Below the pieces are notes generated by a model that saw only the letters and a program-made list of their open reading frames with translations, made no database searches and had not been told where the DNA came from. From assembly GCA_026708565.1 (NCBI GenBank), contig JAPOUR010000001.1, positions 1 through 33,794 of the forward strand: DNA of 33,794 nt. Direction: 5' to 3'. Position 1 is the stretch's first letter, and each line of letters starts with the position of its first letter. Positions 7,986-16,028 of this stretch are shown here, one piece after another. The DNA is from Candidatus Dadabacteria bacterium (GTDB lineage: Bacteria; Desulfobacterota_D; UBA1144; Nemesobacterales; Mycalebacteriaceae). The translations under genes were made by a program, and so were the position numbers.

Positions 7986-8488
7986 CAGGAGTTTTCGTCT
8001 TCTTTAAGAAATGCGGGAGTTTTGTAGGAGACATGCTGTTCCATTTTTGCCTCAACCCTTGCAAGCCGTTCGCCGAATTCCTCATTTCTTTCCCCGATTC
8101 GTTTCAGGACTTCATCTATTTTTCCGTCTATTACTTGAATTCTGCGCGCGTTGTCTTCAATTCCGCGCGCGTTGCTTGCAACCTTTTCTTCAATATTTCC
8201 GAATCTTCCTTCAATACTGCCGACTTTTTCTTCAACACTGCTGACTTTTCCCTCAACACTGCTGACTTTTTCTTCAATACCGCTGACTTTTCCCTCAATA
8301 CTGCTGACCTTTCCTTCAATACCGCCGACTCTTCCTTCAATATTTCCGACCTTTCCTTCAATACTGATGATCTTCCCTTCCATGCCGCTGACTTTTTCCT
8401 CAATACCGCCGACTTTCTCTTTGAGAGAATCAAACTCCGGAACAACCATGTCTTTCAGCAGTTCCCGCATGTCTTTTACAAAACTCAC
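7985..8488 (-). CDS. Heptad-repeat coiled-coil protein of unknown function
   Basis: A 167-residue protein dominated by a long coiled coil. The start is GTG at 8488, chosen because GGAG lies 6 nt upstream. An upstream in-frame ATG at 8566 would fall inside eno. After a short N-terminal helix (residues 1-25) come eleven consecutive near-identical heptads (26-102) of the form V-S/G-x-I/V-E-G/E-K. Val or Ile holds position a, Ile, Val or Met holds d, and charged residues hold e and g. A more degenerate coiled coil follows (103-155), then a short hydrophilic tail. There is no signal peptide or membrane segment. The beta-branched a/d core suggests a stable parallel oligomer, perhaps a trimer (inference). 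It sits between eno and leuC on the same strand and overlaps leuC by 1 nt. Function unknown. Confidence 0.8.
   Translation of the reverse strand: MSFVKDMRELLKDMVVPEFDSLKEKVGGIEEKVSGMEGKIISIEGKVGNIEGRVGGIEGKVSSIEGKVSGIEEKVSSVEGKVSSVEEKVGSIEGRFGNIEEKVASNARGIEDNARRIQVIDGKIDEVLKRIGERNEEFGERLARVEAKMEQHVSYKTPAFLKEDENS
8183..8413 (-). repeat. Eleven tandem 21-bp units encoding coiled-coil heptads
   Basis: Eleven imperfect 21-bp direct repeats (231 bp) inside the coiled-coil gene. On the plus strand each unit has the form cttcaatactgctgactttt with substitutions at a few positions. Every unit encodes exactly one heptad and the frame never breaks, so unit number can vary by slippage or unequal recombination without frameshifting the protein. 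Confidence 0.9.
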
Positions 8489-8513
8489 TTTTTTCTCCGC
8501 AACCCCAATCCTA

Positions 8514-9788
8514 TCAGAAGTTTTCGTTACCGGCAAACACCGCCCGCTTGCCGAGTTCCTCCTCAATTCTGAGCAGGCGGTTGTATTTTGCGGTTCTTTC
8601 CCCCCTGCACGGCGCGCCGGTTTTTATGCGTCCGCAGCCCGCGGAAACCGCTATGTCCGCGATGGCGGCGTCCCCGGTCTCGCCGGAGCGGTGCGACACC
8701 ATGCGCGAGTATCCCGCCTCCTTCGCGCAAGCCATGGCGTCAAACGTTTCCGACAGAGTTCCTATCTGGTTTACCTTGATAAGGATTGAATTCCCCGCGC
8801 CGGTTTTTATGCCCTTCTCAAGACGCCGCCTGCTGGTGACGAACAGGTCATCCCCCACAATTTGAACCTTCCCCCCGATGCGGGACGTAACCTCGCGCCA
8901 GCCCTCCCAGTCGTTTTCGTCCATGGGGTCTTCAATGGACACTACGGGCCAGTTGTTCACCCATTTTTCATACATCTTTCCAAGGGCGGCGGATGAAAGC
9001 CGCGCCCGTCCGACCCTGTATTTGCCGCCGTCAAAAAACTCGCTCGCCGCCGCGTCCATTGCGAGAGACACCTGCGTTCCGGTTTTGTAGCCCGCCTTTT
9101 CCGCCGCTTCGGCCATAAACTCCATCGCCTGCTCGTTTGAGCGCAGGTTCGGGGCGAAGCCCCCCTCGTCTCCGACCGCCGTGGCAAGCCCCTTTGATTT
9201 CAGGAGCGATTTCAAACTGTGAAACACCTCAACCCCCGCCCGCAGCGCCTCCGAAAATGTTTTGAATCCGTGCGGAACAAGCATGAACTCCTGAATGTCC
9301 AGATTGTTGTCCGCGTGCGCGCCGCCGTTGATGATGTTCATAAACGGGACGGGCAGGCGCGGTTTGCCGCCGCTCATGCCTGAGAGGTGGCGGTAAAACG
9401 GCGCTTTTTCCGATGCCGCCGCCGCCCGCGCCGCCGCCAGAGAGACCCCTAAAATTGCGTTTGCGCCCATGCGCGACTTGGTTTTTGTTCCGTCCGCGCG
9501 AATCATCGCGCCGTCAACATCGGCTTGCCGCCGGGCGTCAATCCCCCTCACCGCCCGCGCGAGAATGCCGTTGACATTGCCCACCGCCTTAAGGACGCCC
9601 CTGCCGCCGTATCTGCTCTTTCTTGCCGAGTCTCTGAGTTCCCGCGCCTCGTATTTTCCGGTTGACGCCCCCGAAGGGACCGCCGCCCTGCCGAAAGAGC
9701 CGTCCGAACAGAGAACATCCACCTCAACGGTGGGATTTCCGCGCGAATCAAGAATCTCTCTCGCCTTTACGGTTTTAATTTTTGCCAT
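8514..9788 (-). CDS. eno: Enolase
   Basis: A 424-residue phosphopyruvate hydratase that interconverts 2-phosphoglycerate and phosphoenolpyruvate. Visible motifs are [10 protein letters not shown] (39-48), GGAHADNN (155-162), catalytic Glu208 in GDEGGFAPN, Mg ligands Asp245 (AMDAAASEF), Glu286 (SIEDP) and the GDD at 312-314, catalytic Lys338 in [13 protein letters not shown] (335-347) and [10 protein letters not shown] (364-373). The last block has Gly where Glu is more common (SGETED). The ribosome site is strong (AGGAGGAG, complement of 9796-9803) and lies inside the 3' end of the hemW-like gene, whose stop falls 14 nt into eno, so the two are probably coupled. Enolase is close to PTS regulators that ultimately use phosphoenolpyruvate. 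Confidence 0.97.
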   Translation of the reverse strand: MAKIKTVKAREILDSRGNPTVEVDVLCSDGSFGRAAVPSGASTGKYEARELRDSARKSRYGGRGVLKAVGNVNGILARAVRGIDARRQADVDGAMIRADGTKTKSRMGANAILGVSLAAARAAAASEKAPFYRHLSGMSGGKPRLPVPFMNIINGGAHADNNLDIQEFMLVPHGFKTFSEALRAGVEVFHSLKSLLKSKGLATAVGDEGGFAPNLRSNEQAMEFMAEAAEKAGYKTGTQVSLAMDAAASEFFDGGKYRVGRARLSSAALGKMYEKWVNNWPVVSIEDPMDENDWEGWREVTSRIGGKVQIVGDDLFVTSRRRLEKGIKTGAGNSILIKVNQIGTLSETFDAMACAKEAGYSRMVSHRSGETGDAAIADIAVSAGCGRIKTGAPCRGERTAKYNRLLRIEEELGKRAVFAGNENF

Positions 9789-10986
9789 TGCGGGTCTCCT
9801 CCTGAAATTGCGGATTATATCCTATTGCCCGCCCGGCGCGCGCCACCTCCGCAATGACGGGGTTTGCGACAAGCAGCCCCTTTTCCGTAATTCTGACGGT
9901 TTCCCCCTCCCGTTCTATCAGCCCTCCGCTCCGCAGGCGCTCAAGGGCGGCGGCGTCCGTCCGGACGCCGAATTTCTTCTCCGCAAGCGCAAGGTTCATT
10001 CCACCGGCGAGGCGAAGCCCCATCATCACATTGTCCGAAAAGCCGGTTTCAGGGTCAAGGATTTCCGTCCGCGCCCGCCGCCTGTGCCGCGCCGCCTCCA
10101 TGTATTGCTCCGGATTTCGCGGGTTTGCCCACCTGACTCCAAAAGGGGCGTCCGCCGTTGTCATGTGAGAGTGCGCCCCCGCGCCGAGGCCTATGTAGTC
10201 TCCCGAAAGCCAGTAATTGATGTTGTGCAGGCAGCGGGTCTGCGGAGTGGAAAAACTTGAGATTTCGTAACGTTCAAACCCTCGCGACTGTAACACGCCC
10301 GCCGCAAGTGAAGCCATTTCCGCCGCCTCGTCATCGGACGGCAGGGTTATCCCCCCGCTTTTCCGCAGCGAGTAAAAGCGCGTGCCCCTTTCAACTTCAA
10401 GCCCGTAAACCGAAAAGTGGTTTGCTCCGGTGTCCGCCGCCAGCCGTATGTCGCGTTCAAACCGCTCCGGTGTTTCCTCCGGGGCTGCGGCGATAATGTC
10501 AACGCTTATGTTCTCAAATCCCGCCGCCTGCGCCGCGGCGACCGCTTCAAAACACCGCCCCGCCCCGTGGTCTCTGCCGAGGATTTTCAGTTTTTCCGGA
10601 AGAAAGGACTGCGCCCCTATGCTTATGCGGTTTATGCCCGCTGTGCGGAGGGATTCCAGTTTTTCCCGCCCGCATGAGAGCGGGTGCGCCTCAAGCGAGA
10701 TTTCGGTTTCGTCCGCCGTTTTCCAGTGTTTTGACGCATATTTTAGAATGCGGCGGACGGCATTGCCCGACATAAGGGAAGGCGTTCCTCCGCCGATAAA
10801 GATGGTTGTGACCTTGTAGTCGCCCCCCGCGGCTTGCGCGACCGCCTCCGCCTCGCGGGCTATGCAGTCCGCGTAGGCGGTTTCGTCAAAGGTTGAACTT
10901 TCCCACGCATTGAGGTTGCAGAAGGGGCATTTGACGGCGCAGTAGGGGAAGTGGATGTAGACGGAGAGGGGTTTGGGGGCGGGCAT
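9775..10986 (-). CDS. hemW: HemW-like radical SAM protein
   Basis: A 403-residue radical SAM protein read from [16 protein letters not shown] (ATG at 10986). The open frame extends further upstream but into the divergent promoter region. The [4Fe-4S]-SAM motif is CxxxCxxC (Cys16, Cys20, Cys23) in the block [18 protein letters not shown] and ISIGAQSF match the SAM-binding strands. The [15 protein letters not shown] block and a C-terminal winged-helix part ([20 protein letters not shown]) match HemW, the haem chaperone long misannotated as oxygen-independent coproporphyrinogen oxidase. A true HemN would start longer and carry a different first-cysteine context. It heads the long minus-strand chain and is divergent from tolC. 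Confidence 0.88.
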   Translation of the reverse strand: MPAPKPLSVYIHFPYCAVKCPFCNLNAWESSTFDETAYADCIAREAEAVAQAAGGDYKVTTIFIGGGTPSLMSGNAVRRILKYASKHWKTADETEISLEAHPLSCGREKLESLRTAGINRISIGAQSFLPEKLKILGRDHGAGRCFEAVAAAQAAGFENISVDIIAAAPEETPERFERDIRLAADTGANHFSVYGLEVERGTRFYSLRKSGGITLPSDDEAAEMASLAAGVLQSRGFERYEISSFSTPQTRCLHNINYWLSGDYIGLGAGAHSHMTTADAPFGVRWANPRNPEQYMEAARHRRRARTEILDPETGFSDNVMMGLRLAGGMNLALAEKKFGVRTDAAALERLRSGGLIEREGETVRITEKGLLVANPVIAEVARAGRAIGYNPQFQEETRNGKN

Positions 10987-11043
10987 GCGGGGGAGTTTAA
11001 CACAGGGGGCGGGGGGAGACACCGGCAACCCGCCGCGCTCTTG

Positions 11044-11052
11044 TGCTATAAT
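11044..11052 (+). promoter_or_regulatory. Extended -10 promoter of the tolC-macA-like operon
   Basis: TGCTATAAT combines the consensus -10 hexamer TATAAT (11047-11052) with an upstream TG extension. No good -35 lies at the usual distance, which is common for extended -10 promoters. The expected transcript start is near 11059, giving a leader of about 25 nt with GGAGG (11077-11081 region) just before the ATG at 11084. Confidence 0.6.
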
Positions 11053-11083
11053 TAACCCGCCTTTAAACCGCCGCCGGAGGAAT

Positions 11084-12403
11084 ATGACCGCTCCTTTTCC
11101 AAACCCCATATTTGCCGCTTTCAAGCGGGCGCTTCTCCCGCCGCTTCTGGTTGCCGCGCTCGCTCTGCTTGCCGCGCCGCCCGCCGGGGGGCGGACGCTT
11201 TCGCTTGAAGAGGCGGAGGGCATGGCGGTTAACGCCAGCCTTGAGGTGCGGCTTGCCGGAACGGAGGTCAGGATGAGCGAGGGGCGGCGGCGGGAGGCGT
11301 CCTCGCGCTACTATCCCAACATCCGGGCGCGGATTATCCCCAATGTCCGGAAGGGGTTTGAACTGGATTTTCTGGAAAGGGAATCCGGCTTCTTTGCCGA
11401 CCAGATTCTCTGGGATTTCGGACGCACAAGAAACCGCGTCAAAGCGCGGCGCGGCCTTGTCAAGGCGGCGAAGATGTCAAAAGAGGACGCCGAAAGAGAC
11501 GCCGTCCGCCGGGCTCGCAAGGCGTTTTTTCTGGTCATTCTGGAAGAGGCGCGCCTCTCTTATGCGGAAAAAAGCCACGGCCTCTCCGGGATGAGACTTG
11601 AAAGAAGCAGGATTCTTGAAAGAAACGGGCGCATATCAAACCTTGAACTCGCCGAGCAGGAGTCCGAGGAAAGGAGCACGCTGTTTGAAAAACGGAGAGC
11701 GGAAAACGCCGTTGAAGCCGCCCGCTTTGAACTCTTTCAACTTCTCGGTCTGGAGGGCGAAAACAACATCACGCTTGAATCTCCGGAGGATTTGGAGTTT
11801 GAAGCCCGCCCCGCCGGTGAGATAGTCGCCTCCGCCCTCAAAGGCAACGCCCGCCTGCGGGGTTTGACGGAGCGGCTGAAGAGCGATGAGGCAAACGTCC
11901 GCGCCGCGCGCGCCGAATACCTGCCCGTGATTTACGGAAGGGTCGCCTACAGGTTTGAGGGGGAGGGCGCGGATGAGGAATCAAGAAGTTTTATTGCGGG
12001 CGCGGGCGCGACCGTGCCGATCTTTGAAGGGTTTTCCCGTCCGGCAAAGGTGGAGCGGATGCGAGCCGCTCAAAAGAACACGGAGATAAAGATCGCCCTT
12101 GAGCGGCAGCATCTTGAGAGAGACATCAGGCGGCTGCTGCTTGAGATCACCCACGCCGATGCGAACATAATGCTCAGCAGGCAGGTTCTGGGCACGGCGC
12201 AGGAGAAGTTGATACTCGCCCGCGAGAAGGAAAAACTGGGCGCGGGCTCAATACTGGACCTGAAATTTGCCGAAAAAGAATATGCAAAATTTTACCTCAA
12301 ATATGAGGAATCGGTGTATAATAGAAGGGTGTTGCTTGTGGATTTGATGTTTCTTGTCGGCGGTCTTCCGCCCGGAGAGACGGAGAAAGGGGGTGAAAAT
12401 TGA
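11084..12403 (+). CDS. tolC: TolC-family outer-membrane efflux channel
   Basis: A 439-residue outer-membrane factor. The start is the ATG at 11084, preceded by GGAGG at 3 nt. It gives a signal peptide with a basic segment (FKR) and a hydrophobic core (LLPPLLVAALALL) ending near APPAGG. The mature part begins LSLEEAEGMAV, as TolC proteins do, and shows two long helical repeats typical of the periplasmic alpha-barrel (about 130-240 and 330-430), rich in Arg, Glu and Ala, with intervening beta-barrel strands. It trims the outer-membrane end of a tripartite exporter. It overlaps the adaptor gene by 4 nt (TTGA), so the two form an operon. Confidence 0.92.
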   Translation: MTAPFPNPIFAAFKRALLPPLLVAALALLAAPPAGGRTLSLEEAEGMAVNASLEVRLAGTEVRMSEGRRREASSRYYPNIRARIIPNVRKGFELDFLERESGFFADQILWDFGRTRNRVKARRGLVKAAKMSKEDAERDAVRRARKAFFLVILEEARLSYAEKSHGLSGMRLERSRILERNGRISNLELAEQESEERSTLFEKRRAENAVEAARFELFQLLGLEGENNITLESPEDLEFEARPAGEIVASALKGNARLRGLTERLKSDEANVRAARAEYLPVIYGRVAYRFEGEGADEESRSFIAGAGATVPIFEGFSRPAKVERMRAAQKNTEIKIALERQHLERDIRRLLLEITHADANIMLSRQVLGTAQEKLILAREKEKLGAGSILDLKFAEKEYAKFYLKYEESVYNRRVLLVDLMFLVGGLPPGETEKGGEN

Positions 12404-13512
12404 AACTGTTTGACAATACATTTGCCATGTTTGGCGCGATGAGCGGTCGGCTTCGCCTCGCCGTTCTTGCCGTTCTTGCCTTATCTCTGTGGGTCGGCAT
12501 GTCTCTGCGGGAGGGCTCCACGCAATACGTTATCAGGACGGTTTCGGTGGGCAGTGTTGTTTCCACCATAACCTCGGTCGGAACTCTCAAGCATTTTGAG
12601 GAGATTGAAATACACAGTTCAATCCCCGGCACGGTTACCGAGGTGCTCAAAGACAGGAGCGAGCAGGTTGCCAAAGATGACGTTCTCGTCCGTCTTGACG
12701 CCACCGCGCTGAAATCGCGCTACGAAAAGGCGCGGGCGGAGTTTGAAACCGCCGAGGCGGACTTCAAATACCAATCGGAACTTTACGAAAAACGCCTCAC
12801 CTCCGCCAATGACTACAACAAAGCGCGCATTGCCACCGAACAGACGCGGGCGGAGTTTGCCGAAGCCGAAAGAATGCTCAAGGCGACCGAGATAAAGTCT
12901 CCCATTGAGGGGACGGTCATCCACCGCTCGGTTGAGGTGGGGCGCTCCGTTGACAACACGGGCGGGATGCTTATGAAGGTGGCGGGAAGCCCCGACCGTA
13001 TGAGGCTTCTTATCCGCGTCAGCGAGGCGGACATAGGGCGCATTGCCGAAGGGCAGATGGTTCTGTTCACCGTTCCGGCTTTCAGAAACCAGACATTCAC
13101 CGGAGAGATACTCTCCGTTCCCGGCGCCCCGCTTGATGACAAGGGCGCGGTCGCCTACGAGGTTATGGCGTCCGTTGAAAACAAAGACCACACGCTTAAA
13201 TCCGGCATGACGGCGGATGTGACGGTAAGAATAGCGCGGGTTGACGATGTTGTCCGCGTTCCCACCTCCGCGCTCCGGTTTCTGCCTTCGGACGGCTCGG
13301 CGCACGCTTCGGGTTCCGCCGTCTGGGTAAGGGCGGTTACGGGCGAGTTAAGGCGCATTCCCGTTGCTGTGGGAGAGAGCAATGAGATATATGCGGAGAT
13401 CACGGCCGGGGAGATAACCGAGGGCGACAAGGTGGTTGTCGGCGTTGTTTCGGCGGGGGCCGGAGAGGAAGACAGCGGAGGCATGTCTCTGCCGCAGCCA
13501 AAACGTTTTTAA
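12400..13512 (+). CDS. MacA/HlyD-family periplasmic adaptor
   Basis: A 370-residue membrane fusion protein. The start is TTG at 12400, preceded by AGGGGGTG and overlapping the tolC stop. One N-terminal membrane segment (about 19-36, LRLAVLAVLALSLWVGMSL) anchors it in the inner membrane. The first half-lipoyl strand (FEEIEIHSSIPGTVTEV), an alpha-hairpin (about 105-165) and the second half (IKSPIEGTVIHRSVEVGRSV) follow, then a beta-barrel domain and a membrane-proximal domain. This order matches MacA-type adaptors, which join TolC to an ABC transporter. The next gene is an ABC ATPase, consistent with a MacAB-like exporter, although the permease is missing. Confidence 0.92.
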   Translation: MKLFDNTFAMFGAMSGRLRLAVLAVLALSLWVGMSLREGSTQYVIRTVSVGSVVSTITSVGTLKHFEEIEIHSSIPGTVTEVLKDRSEQVAKDDVLVRLDATALKSRYEKARAEFETAEADFKYQSELYEKRLTSANDYNKARIATEQTRAEFAEAERMLKATEIKSPIEGTVIHRSVEVGRSVDNTGGMLMKVAGSPDRMRLLIRVSEADIGRIAEGQMVLFTVPAFRNQTFTGEILSVPGAPLDDKGAVAYEVMASVENKDHTLKSGMTADVTVRIARVDDVVRVPTSALRFLPSDGSAHASGSAVWVRAVTGELRRIPVAVGESNEIYAEITAGEITEGDKVVVGVVSAGAGEEDSGGMSLPQPKRF

Positions 13513-13526
13513 TCCGCGCTTTCCGC

Positions 13527-14204
13527 ATGCCGTCCCCGAAACCGGTAATAGCCCTTTCGGAAATTGAAAAGTCATACCTTTCTGGCGATGAGCCCGTGCG
13601 GGTTTTGCGCGGCGTTTCTCTGGACATCTTTGCGGGCGACCTTATAGGCATTGTCGGCTCTTCGGGTTCGGGCAAAAGTACCCTGATGAACATACTGGGC
13701 CTTCTGGACATTCAGGACAGCGGTGGCTACCGGTTTGAGGGGCGGGAGGTTTTGTCTCTTTCCGCCGGTCAGTTGTCCGAGATCAGGCGGGAGCGCATAG
13801 GGTTTGTATTTCAGAGTTTCAACCTGCTTTCGCGCTCAACCGCGCAGGAAAATGTGGAACTTCCCCTGATGTACGGGGGCGTTTCCCCGGCAAAGAGGCG
13901 GCGGCGCGCCCTTGAGATGCTCGCCTCGGTCGGGCTGTCCGACAGGAGCGCCCATATGCCGTCCCAGCTTTCCGGCGGGCAGCAGCAGAGGGTCGCCATA
14001 GCGCGGGCTCTGTGCGCGGACCCGGCGGTGATTCTCGCGGACGAGCCCACCGGAAACCTTGACAGCAAAAACACCCTTGAGATTATGGACCTTCTGGGGC
14101 GGGTCAACGAGGAGGGAACAACGGTTGTGATGATCACCCACGAAAAGGATGTTGCGGACTCCTGCCGGAGGGTTGTCGCGATGAGGGACGGGAAGATAGT
14201 GTGA
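13527..14204 (+). CDS. MacB/LolD-type ABC transporter ATPase, ATPase domain only
   Basis: A 225-residue nucleotide-binding subunit. Walker A is GSSGSGKST (44-52), the Q-loop is Gln96 in FVFQSFNLL, the ABC signature is LSGGQQQR (148-155), Walker B is VILADEPTGNLD (168-179) and the switch His is His205 in MITHEKD. The QSFNLL and DEPTGNLD forms are typical of the MacB/LolD/FtsE class. MacB proper continues into a membrane domain of about 400 residues, but this protein stops right after the ATPase, and the next gene (4-nt GTGA overlap) is not a permease. The partner FtsX/MacB-type permease must be elsewhere in the genome or lost. Confidence 0.93.
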   Translation: MPSPKPVIALSEIEKSYLSGDEPVRVLRGVSLDIFAGDLIGIVGSSGSGKSTLMNILGLLDIQDSGGYRFEGREVLSLSAGQLSEIRRERIGFVFQSFNLLSRSTAQENVELPLMYGGVSPAKRRRRALEMLASVGLSDRSAHMPSQLSGGQQQRVAIARALCADPAVILADEPTGNLDSKNTLEIMDLLGRVNEEGTTVVMITHEKDVADSCRRVVAMRDGKIV

Positions 14205-14638
14205 AGACCCCTTCCATATTTATAGACAAAAAAGGCAGATGGTTTCAGGACGGCGTTCCCATAACCCACAGATGGACCTATCTTGAGAACAACCGCAATT
14301 TGCGCAAATCCGCGGGCGGCGGCTTTGAGGTTGCCGAGGGCGGGGTCGTCATTCCGGTTGAGGTTGAGGACACGCCCTTTGTGATAGTGTCCGCAGAGTT
14401 GACCGGCGAGGGCATAAAAGTCGGCATAAACGATGAGACCAGCGAACTGCTGACCGAGGGCAGCATCTTGAGCGTTGGCACGGACAATGTTCCCTACGCC
14501 CTGATAAAAGGCGGCGAGTTCAGGGCGCGTTTTCTGAGCCCCGCATACTACGCCATAGCGGACGCCGCCGCGCCGCAAAGCGGCGGCGGGTTCGTGGTTG
14601 AGTTTGCGGGCAGGAGATACAGTTTCCCGCCCCGGTAG
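14201..14638 (+). CDS. DUF1285-like small protein
   Basis: A 145-residue soluble protein starting at a GTG that overlaps the ATPase TGA by 4 nt. The N-terminal pattern FIDKKGRWFQDGVPITHRWT (residues 7-26) and the central PVEVEDTPFVIVSAEL are reminiscent of the DUF1285 family, whose members are usually somewhat longer. No signal peptide, membrane segment or catalytic motif is visible. Coupling to an exporter ATPase suggests co-expression but does not show function. The DUF assignment is tentative and based on remembered patterns. Confidence 0.6.
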   Translation: MKTPSIFIDKKGRWFQDGVPITHRWTYLENNRNLRKSAGGGFEVAEGGVVIPVEVEDTPFVIVSAELTGEGIKVGINDETSELLTEGSILSVGTDNVPYALIKGGEFRARFLSPAYYAIADAAAPQSGGGFVVEFAGRRYSFPPR

Positions 14639-14687
14639 GGACGCGGTTTTTGCGGGCGGAACATTTGAGTATAAAATCAGGTCTCCC

Positions 14688-16001
14688 TTGAAAGTAGGAA
14701 TCATAGGAACGGGGTATGTGGGTCTGGTTACGGGCGCGTGTTTTGCCAACAGCGGCAACACCGTTATATGCGCCGACATAGACCGGGGCAAGATAGAATC
14801 CCTGCGCGGCGGCGTTGTGCCTTTCCACGAGCCCAACCTGACGGAACTTGTGAGGAAAAACACCTCAGACGGGCGGCTTTTGTTCACCGACAGCCCGGAG
14901 GACGCCATTGTGTCTTCCGACATCATCTTTATAGCGGTGGGGACACCGCAGACGGAAAACGGCTCGCCGGACTTGAGCCATGTCTTTGCCGTGGCGGAGC
15001 AGACGGGCGGCCTGTGCCGGGGCGATGACTACAAACTGATAGTAACAAAGAGCACCGTTCCCCCCGGAACAACCGGAAGGGTGAGGGAGATAATGGCCGG
15101 TTGCGGAGCGCGTGATTTTGATGTGGCGTCCAATCCCGAATTTCTCAAGGAGGGCTCGGCGGTTGCCGACTTTTTGAGTCCCGACAGGGTGGTCATCGGG
15201 ACGGACAGCCCCCGCGCGGAGGCAATGCTGCGGTCGCTTTATTCCCCGTACATGAGGCGCGGGGAGCGGCTGATATCCATATCCATACGCTCATCCGAGG
15301 TTTCCAAATACGCCTCAAACGCCATGCTTGCGACGCGCATATCCTTTATGAACGAGATGGCGGGCTTTTGCGAAAAGATGGGGGCGAGCATATCGGAGGT
15401 GCGCTCCGTTATGGCGGCTGACGAAAGAATAGGAGACAAGTTTCTTTATCCCGGAGTGGGCTACGGCGGCTCGTGCCTGCCCAAGGATGTGAGGGCTGTC
15501 ATTGACACCGCTGGGGGTTTCGGCGTTGATATGAAGGTCTGCTCCGCCACGGACGCGGTCAACATGTCTCAGCGCGGGGTTTTTCTCGGCAAGATAAGGA
15601 GCGCCTTTCCGGACGGGCTTGCCGGGGTTACTTTCGCCTTCTGGGGCGTTTCGTTCAAGCCCAACACCGATGACATAAGAGAGTCTCCCGCGATCTACAT
15701 AATGGAGGAGTTAATGAGCGAAGGCGCAAATGTTCGCGCCCATGACCCAGTGGCGTTTGACGGCGCGGCGGCGGATTCCATACCTCCGGCAATAGTGAGG
15801 GTGAAAACCCCCTATGAGGCGTGCGAGGGCGCGGACGCGCTGTTTGTGAGCACGGAGTGGAGTCAATACAGGCAGCCGGATTTTGAAAGGGTTCGCGCGG
15901 TCATGAAGAGCCCCGTTATATTTGACGGCAGGAATATCTATCCGCGCGGGGAGATGGAGAAGATGGGGTTTCGCTACTTCTGCGCCGGAGAGCCTTTGTA
16001 G
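14688..16001 (+). CDS. ugd: UDP-glucose 6-dehydrogenase
   Basis: A 437-residue UDP-glucose/GDP-mannose dehydrogenase family enzyme that oxidises UDP-glucose to UDP-glucuronate with two NAD. The family N-terminus KVGIIGTGYVGLV fixes the start at TTG 14688. Further upstream in-frame TTG codons would overlap the preceding gene. Visible features are the Rossmann GTGYVG (residues 7-12), VGTPQ, the STVPPGTT substrate loop, Lys207 in the SEVSKYASNAMLATRISF block and the catalytic Cys263 in GYGGSCLPKD. The C-terminal domain includes FKPNTDDIRESPA. No Shine-Dalgarno precedes the TTG. A TATAAA hexamer 12 nt upstream may give a very short leader. Confidence 0.94.
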   Translation: MKVGIIGTGYVGLVTGACFANSGNTVICADIDRGKIESLRGGVVPFHEPNLTELVRKNTSDGRLLFTDSPEDAIVSSDIIFIAVGTPQTENGSPDLSHVFAVAEQTGGLCRGDDYKLIVTKSTVPPGTTGRVREIMAGCGARDFDVASNPEFLKEGSAVADFLSPDRVVIGTDSPRAEAMLRSLYSPYMRRGERLISISIRSSEVSKYASNAMLATRISFMNEMAGFCEKMGASISEVRSVMAADERIGDKFLYPGVGYGGSCLPKDVRAVIDTAGGFGVDMKVCSATDAVNMSQRGVFLGKIRSAFPDGLAGVTFAFWGVSFKPNTDDIRESPAIYIMEELMSEGANVRAHDPVAFDGAAADSIPPAIVRVKTPYEACEGADALFVSTEWSQYRQPDFERVRAVMKSPVIFDGRNIYPRGEMEKMGFRYFCAGEPL

Positions 16002-16028
16002 GCGGCTATAGGTTATATTACGGGCGAT

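Noticed and set aside
8183-8413. CRISPR array or non-coding tandem repeat
   Set aside because: The 21-bp units are contiguous with no spacers, stay in frame and encode heptads, so they are a protein repeat.
13811-14926. Minus-strand open frame of 371 codons over the ABC ATPase and ugd
   Set aside because: It runs antisense to well-supported genes, has low complexity and shows no domain.
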